64,000 nt of DNA from Dillenia suffruticosa. Taxonomy: Eukaryota > Streptophyta > Magnoliopsida > Dilleniales > Dilleniaceae. The notes below the pieces were generated by a model. It was not told the DNA's origin and did no database searches. It was given only the letters and a program-made list of their open reading frames with translations. Made by a program: the position numbers and the translations under genes. Position 1 is the stretch's first letter, and each line of letters opens with the position of its first letter. Below, piece by piece: positions 60,866-64,000 of the stretch. The DNA lies in assembly GCA_033439265.1 (NCBI GenBank), contig JAVTVX010000013.1, positions 17,464,500 to 17,528,499 on the forward strand, read 5' to 3'.

Positions 60866-62848
60866 CGGTTTTAAGTTATAACATGGGAGACCTCACACGA
60901 TAAGGGAGATCTGATGTAGCCGGACTGGAGGATTGAAACCTCTACACTGCAAACCTGTCCCTCTCCATTTAACTGCATGCTACATGCGAGTTTTATTTTA
61001 TTTTTTCCTCTTGGTATAAGGAGATGCAATCAATCAGAATCAAATCAAGAAATGAACGATGGAAGTGAGAAGGTTCTGGTGCTTGAACTGTTCCTGAGGG
61101 ACGATCAATCGTGCAAGGCCTGCAAAAAGTTTACATCAACTTGAAAATTAGACTTAAATGGCTTCATTTCACTTTCAATAATTATAAATTGACAGACTTT
61201 TGGTAACAGTTATTCTTAAATTCCAAGCATATTTAAAATTCTTGAGGTCATTCTTTTCAATGCATTCAATTCAACATCAGTACCTCGGTGAGATCATTTT
61301 TAACAACAACAGTACAAAACCATGTTGCCTGAATGGGCATGAGTTCAGAATATGGTACATTACCTTCCCTAGAATGTTGTAGGGGGGATAAGTTTAATCA
61401 AATGCTTAGTCTGCTACCAAATATGGTTTTCATTGATATATAATGTAAAATTAAATTTTAATTAATGCTAAAATAAATGAATAATAATAAAAAAATGGAT
61501 TAAAATGAAAATGTTGTTTTAAAGTTTGCAATCTGTCAATTGCCCTTTCTAGCATTGGAGATAGTAGAAGTGTTACATCTGAATCACTCAATTTAATCGA
61601 ACAGGTTTAAAAAATAAAGTGATCCCAATAATTAGTCTCAAAGTTATTAATGAACTCCAAAATCTTTTCATGGAGCTTAGTAAATCAATTGTGTGACACA
61701 TTACGCCATACATATTGCGGGAAGAGAATGACAACGAGGTCACTTTTGTCAGCAGCAACTTCTTAAACAGTACATTTAAGGAAAGTGTCCTCAATTTTGA
61801 TGGGGTTGGAAACACAGAATAACATGAAGCTTGTTGAAAAAGCAGTGAAAAATGGGAAAAGACTTTGCCAATCTTAGCAGAGCAAAAGACTTCATAAATT
61901 GCCTTCGTTTTCATTTTTCCTCTTTGGTTTGGATACAACTATCACAAGTCTCTTCAAATTTACAAAAATGTCACTGATTATGACTCCTACTTTTTGATAG
62001 GTGAGTTGCCTAAATTATCTAGAAAATAAATCGTCTAACAATAGTTGCTGCTGAAATCGTCACAAGCATTTTAGTTAGAATTGAATAACATTTCTCCACA
62101 TGAACAGGACCCAAGCTTTCTGGTTCAAGCACCTCAGGTTGAAAAACTTTGTTGAAGTGATGTAGAATACAAAATGGTCGAAGGCAAATAATTTGTAATC
62201 CTTGAAGGAAATGATTAAAAAGGGCCAGCTGATCAGTGCTCTCTCCCTCTCTCTCTCTCTCTCATGCACTCCGCCAGAGAGGAGAGAAGTTAATACAGTT
62301 GGTGTCTTCCCAAAGTTTCATCCACAATAAAATGAATCAATCCCATTTTCCGAGTGTAGCACACACCAACCAAAATCCAACAATTCAGCACCTTTTTGCT
62401 TGGTTTGAGTTGAATGTGTTACAGACTTTTCTTTTGCTTTCTAAGCAACAGAAAATCAAAGGCCTATTCCCCACCAGCCTTTGCTTATCCCCTAAAGCAC
62501 CCTACCGAAAACACTTAATTGTGGTCCTAAAAAGATAAAACCACTCTTTGTGAGAAGGAAGAGAGACAGAGAGAGAGTGAATTAACGACTTCTTCTTTCG
62601 CCACCGTAAAAGCATTTTTTATGCTTCTTAGACAAGAATCCAGTGAATGAGTAAAAAAGCACATCTTGGATCATTTCAATTATAATGTTGTCCTTCTACA
62701 TGTCCTTCTGCATATACTTGTCAGCTTCGTATCGTGCTTCCATAATCAACCTGGAGTGACAAAAGCTTCAAGCCCTTGGGGGGGGGGGACGCGCCCGCAC
62801 ACACACACACACACACACAAAAGAAAAAGAAAATCAAAAGAAGTAAAT
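59720..62848. other. Intergenic region before the kinase gene
   Basis: Contains an Asp-rich open frame at 59934-60176 that I do not recognise, a TA microsatellite at about 60836-60865, a SINE-like stretch, and the promoter and leader of the kinase gene. The leader ends with a G run (62779-62788) and a CA tract (62798-62819). Confidence 0.4.
60866..61000 (-). mobile_element. Possible SINE-like element
   Basis: On the minus strand GCAGTTAAATGGAGAGGG resembles a degenerate A box, and GGTTTCAATCC (about 60933-60943) a B box about 30 bases on. A TA microsatellite (60836-60865) lies at the 3' side. No target duplication was seen, so this is tentative. Confidence 0.3.
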
Positions 62849-64000
62849 ATGCTACATTTGGCTCCTGCAAAAATACTTATAGGGATCTCATTGAACATAG
62901 AGGATAGCAAAGAATTGCTCTCATGGGCAATTAGAGTTCTTGCTCATCCAGATGATACCATCATTGCCTTACACGTACTTGGTTAGTGTTGTTTTCTTAT
63001 TGTTCATTTCTTTTTAGAGGAAAAATGGTTTCCCATTTTTCAACTCTTTCTTTGTACATATTGCAAACTGAACAGTGTGCGAGGAGAAAAAGAAACAACA
63101 CATGAGAATATATCAAAAAGAGTTTCGCCAAGCAAAGGCATATGTCATATCTGCGCCTGGAGAATTCGCCAAAACCTGTCAGAAAAAGCAGGTAAAGAAC
63201 CTTGCAACTGTTAAGCACAAGCATACTTACAAAGTCTAAAATTTACAAAGTTTTAGCCTATAACCCAAAAAAATAAATTTCAGGTAAATCTCGAGGCTAG
63301 AGTAGCATTAAGCACAAGCATTGGAAGAGCACTAATTGTGGATGCAAAATCAATTTCAGCCGATTATCTTCTTCTAGGTGGCTCAAGAAAAAAATCAAAC
63401 AGGTAAGAACTCTGCATTCTCATTTATTATTTGGCCAAGTTAAGAAGTCCATAATCTGATAGCTTCTATGGAATCAGGACTTCAATAGATATTACAAGGT
63501 ACTGTTTTGAGAATGCCCCAGAAAAGTGTTCAGTTGTTTCAACGGGGAAATCCTCAAAGGCACTGAAAGGTTCGGACTTTGGCTCATCACATTTTGAAGG
63601 TGTAAACTGTATCGCCATAAACTTCGATTTTTATAACTAAGGATCAATTCTGTTCACTGACCCTTTTAACTTTTCACTATAGAGTTCTGCCAATCAAGTT
63701 CCAGGTGGTTGAGCAAGAGCTCTCACATAAACAGGGTAGGCTCAAAAAGCGAAACACTCAAGGCTTCTCCAAGAACGGTACTGAATGAATTCAAAGGAGA
63801 CTCACATACAATAGAAGAAGATAGCTCTAGCTTTGACGGCTCAAGTATCACAGAGTCACCATCTTTAGTTCCCAAAGATCAGACCAAGAATAGGAAACAA
63901 GAGTCTCCGATTAATTTCATCTCATCATTCTTGCGCTCACCATTTAACCTCTACAAGAAGAAAAAGATCAAAAGTGCTTCTAATCACAATGAAAAAGAGC
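62849..64000 (+). CDS. Receptor-like cytoplasmic kinase with N-terminal USP domain (5' part)
   Basis: Exons 62849-62981, 63076-63191, 63284-63402, 63478-63599 and 63683-64000 (open at the edge) join in consistent phase with GT/AG sites, giving 269 residues so far. Residues 1-125 form a universal-stress-protein-like (adenine nucleotide alpha hydrolase) domain: KILIGISLN, SKELLSWAIRVLAHP, TIIALHVL, then ISADYLLLGGS. A Ser-rich linker follows (SSFDGSSITESPSL), then a basic patch. In plants this layout belongs to protein kinases with an N-terminal USP domain (the At1g21590/At1g77280/At5g63940 type), whose kinase domain lies downstream, here beyond the window. Role: probable Ser/Thr signalling kinase, cytoplasmic. 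The start ATG is the first in frame after the leader CA tract. Kinase activity cannot be judged. Confidence 0.82.

Noticed and set aside
61588-61938. 116-codon minus-strand frame
   Set aside because: Considered as a transposase relic, but no catalytic or zinc-finger pattern was visible.

Overview
This window is AT-rich nuclear DNA of a flowering plant, most likely a eudicot. The evidence is spliced genes with plant-type introns, plant-specific gene families (GLUTAMINE DUMPER, plant glutamate-receptor-like channels, a USP-type receptor-like cytoplasmic kinase, a plant diacylglycerol kinase tail), a CACTA transposon, tRNA-derived SINEs and an old Ty1/copia element. The species cannot be named from the sequence alone. 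No CRISPR array, operon or rRNA gene was seen.

Layout. 1-999: end of a plus-strand diacylglycerol kinase gene (last intron and last coding exon). 3.1-5.1 kb: decayed relic of a minus-strand glutamate receptor-like (GLR) gene. 5.03-30.16 kb: a tandem duplication block. Unit A (5.03-12.14 kb, continuing at 20.63-21.19 kb) holds an apparently intact five-exon GLR gene at 6305-10821 (minus). Unit B (21.28-28.72 kb) holds a second intact GLR at 22654-27121 (minus). A short third piece (28.74-30.16 kb) carries only exons 4 and 5. Unit A is split by a broken copia element at about 12.16-20.63 kb. One LTR of that element carries a 2,202-bp CACTA element at 12279-14480 with a clean ACT target duplication. 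30.2-50.6 kb: about 20 kb with no convincing protein gene, holding microsatellites, local tandem duplications, an unclassified diverged repeat and a SINE-like piece. 50888-51400: an intronless GLUTAMINE DUMPER-like gene (plus) behind a TATA box and a pyrimidine-rich microsatellite leader. 51.4-62.8 kb: intergenic, with four SINE or SINE-like insertions, two of them (57979-58070 and 59495-59705) with target duplications. 62849-64000: first five exons of a USP-domain receptor-like cytoplasmic kinase gene (plus), running off the end.

How the genes relate. The GLR cluster shows birth and death by unequal duplication: one relic, two near-identical full copies and one two-exon fragment. GLRs are amino-acid-gated cation channels and GLUTAMINE DUMPER proteins promote amino-acid export, but their closeness here gives no evidence of functional coupling. 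I found no convincing undescribed system. The observations most worth following are the pore loop of the GLR pair, the age conflict between the copia LTRs and the duplicated GLR units, and the tRNA-like modules inside the CACTA element. All divergence figures are estimates by eye.
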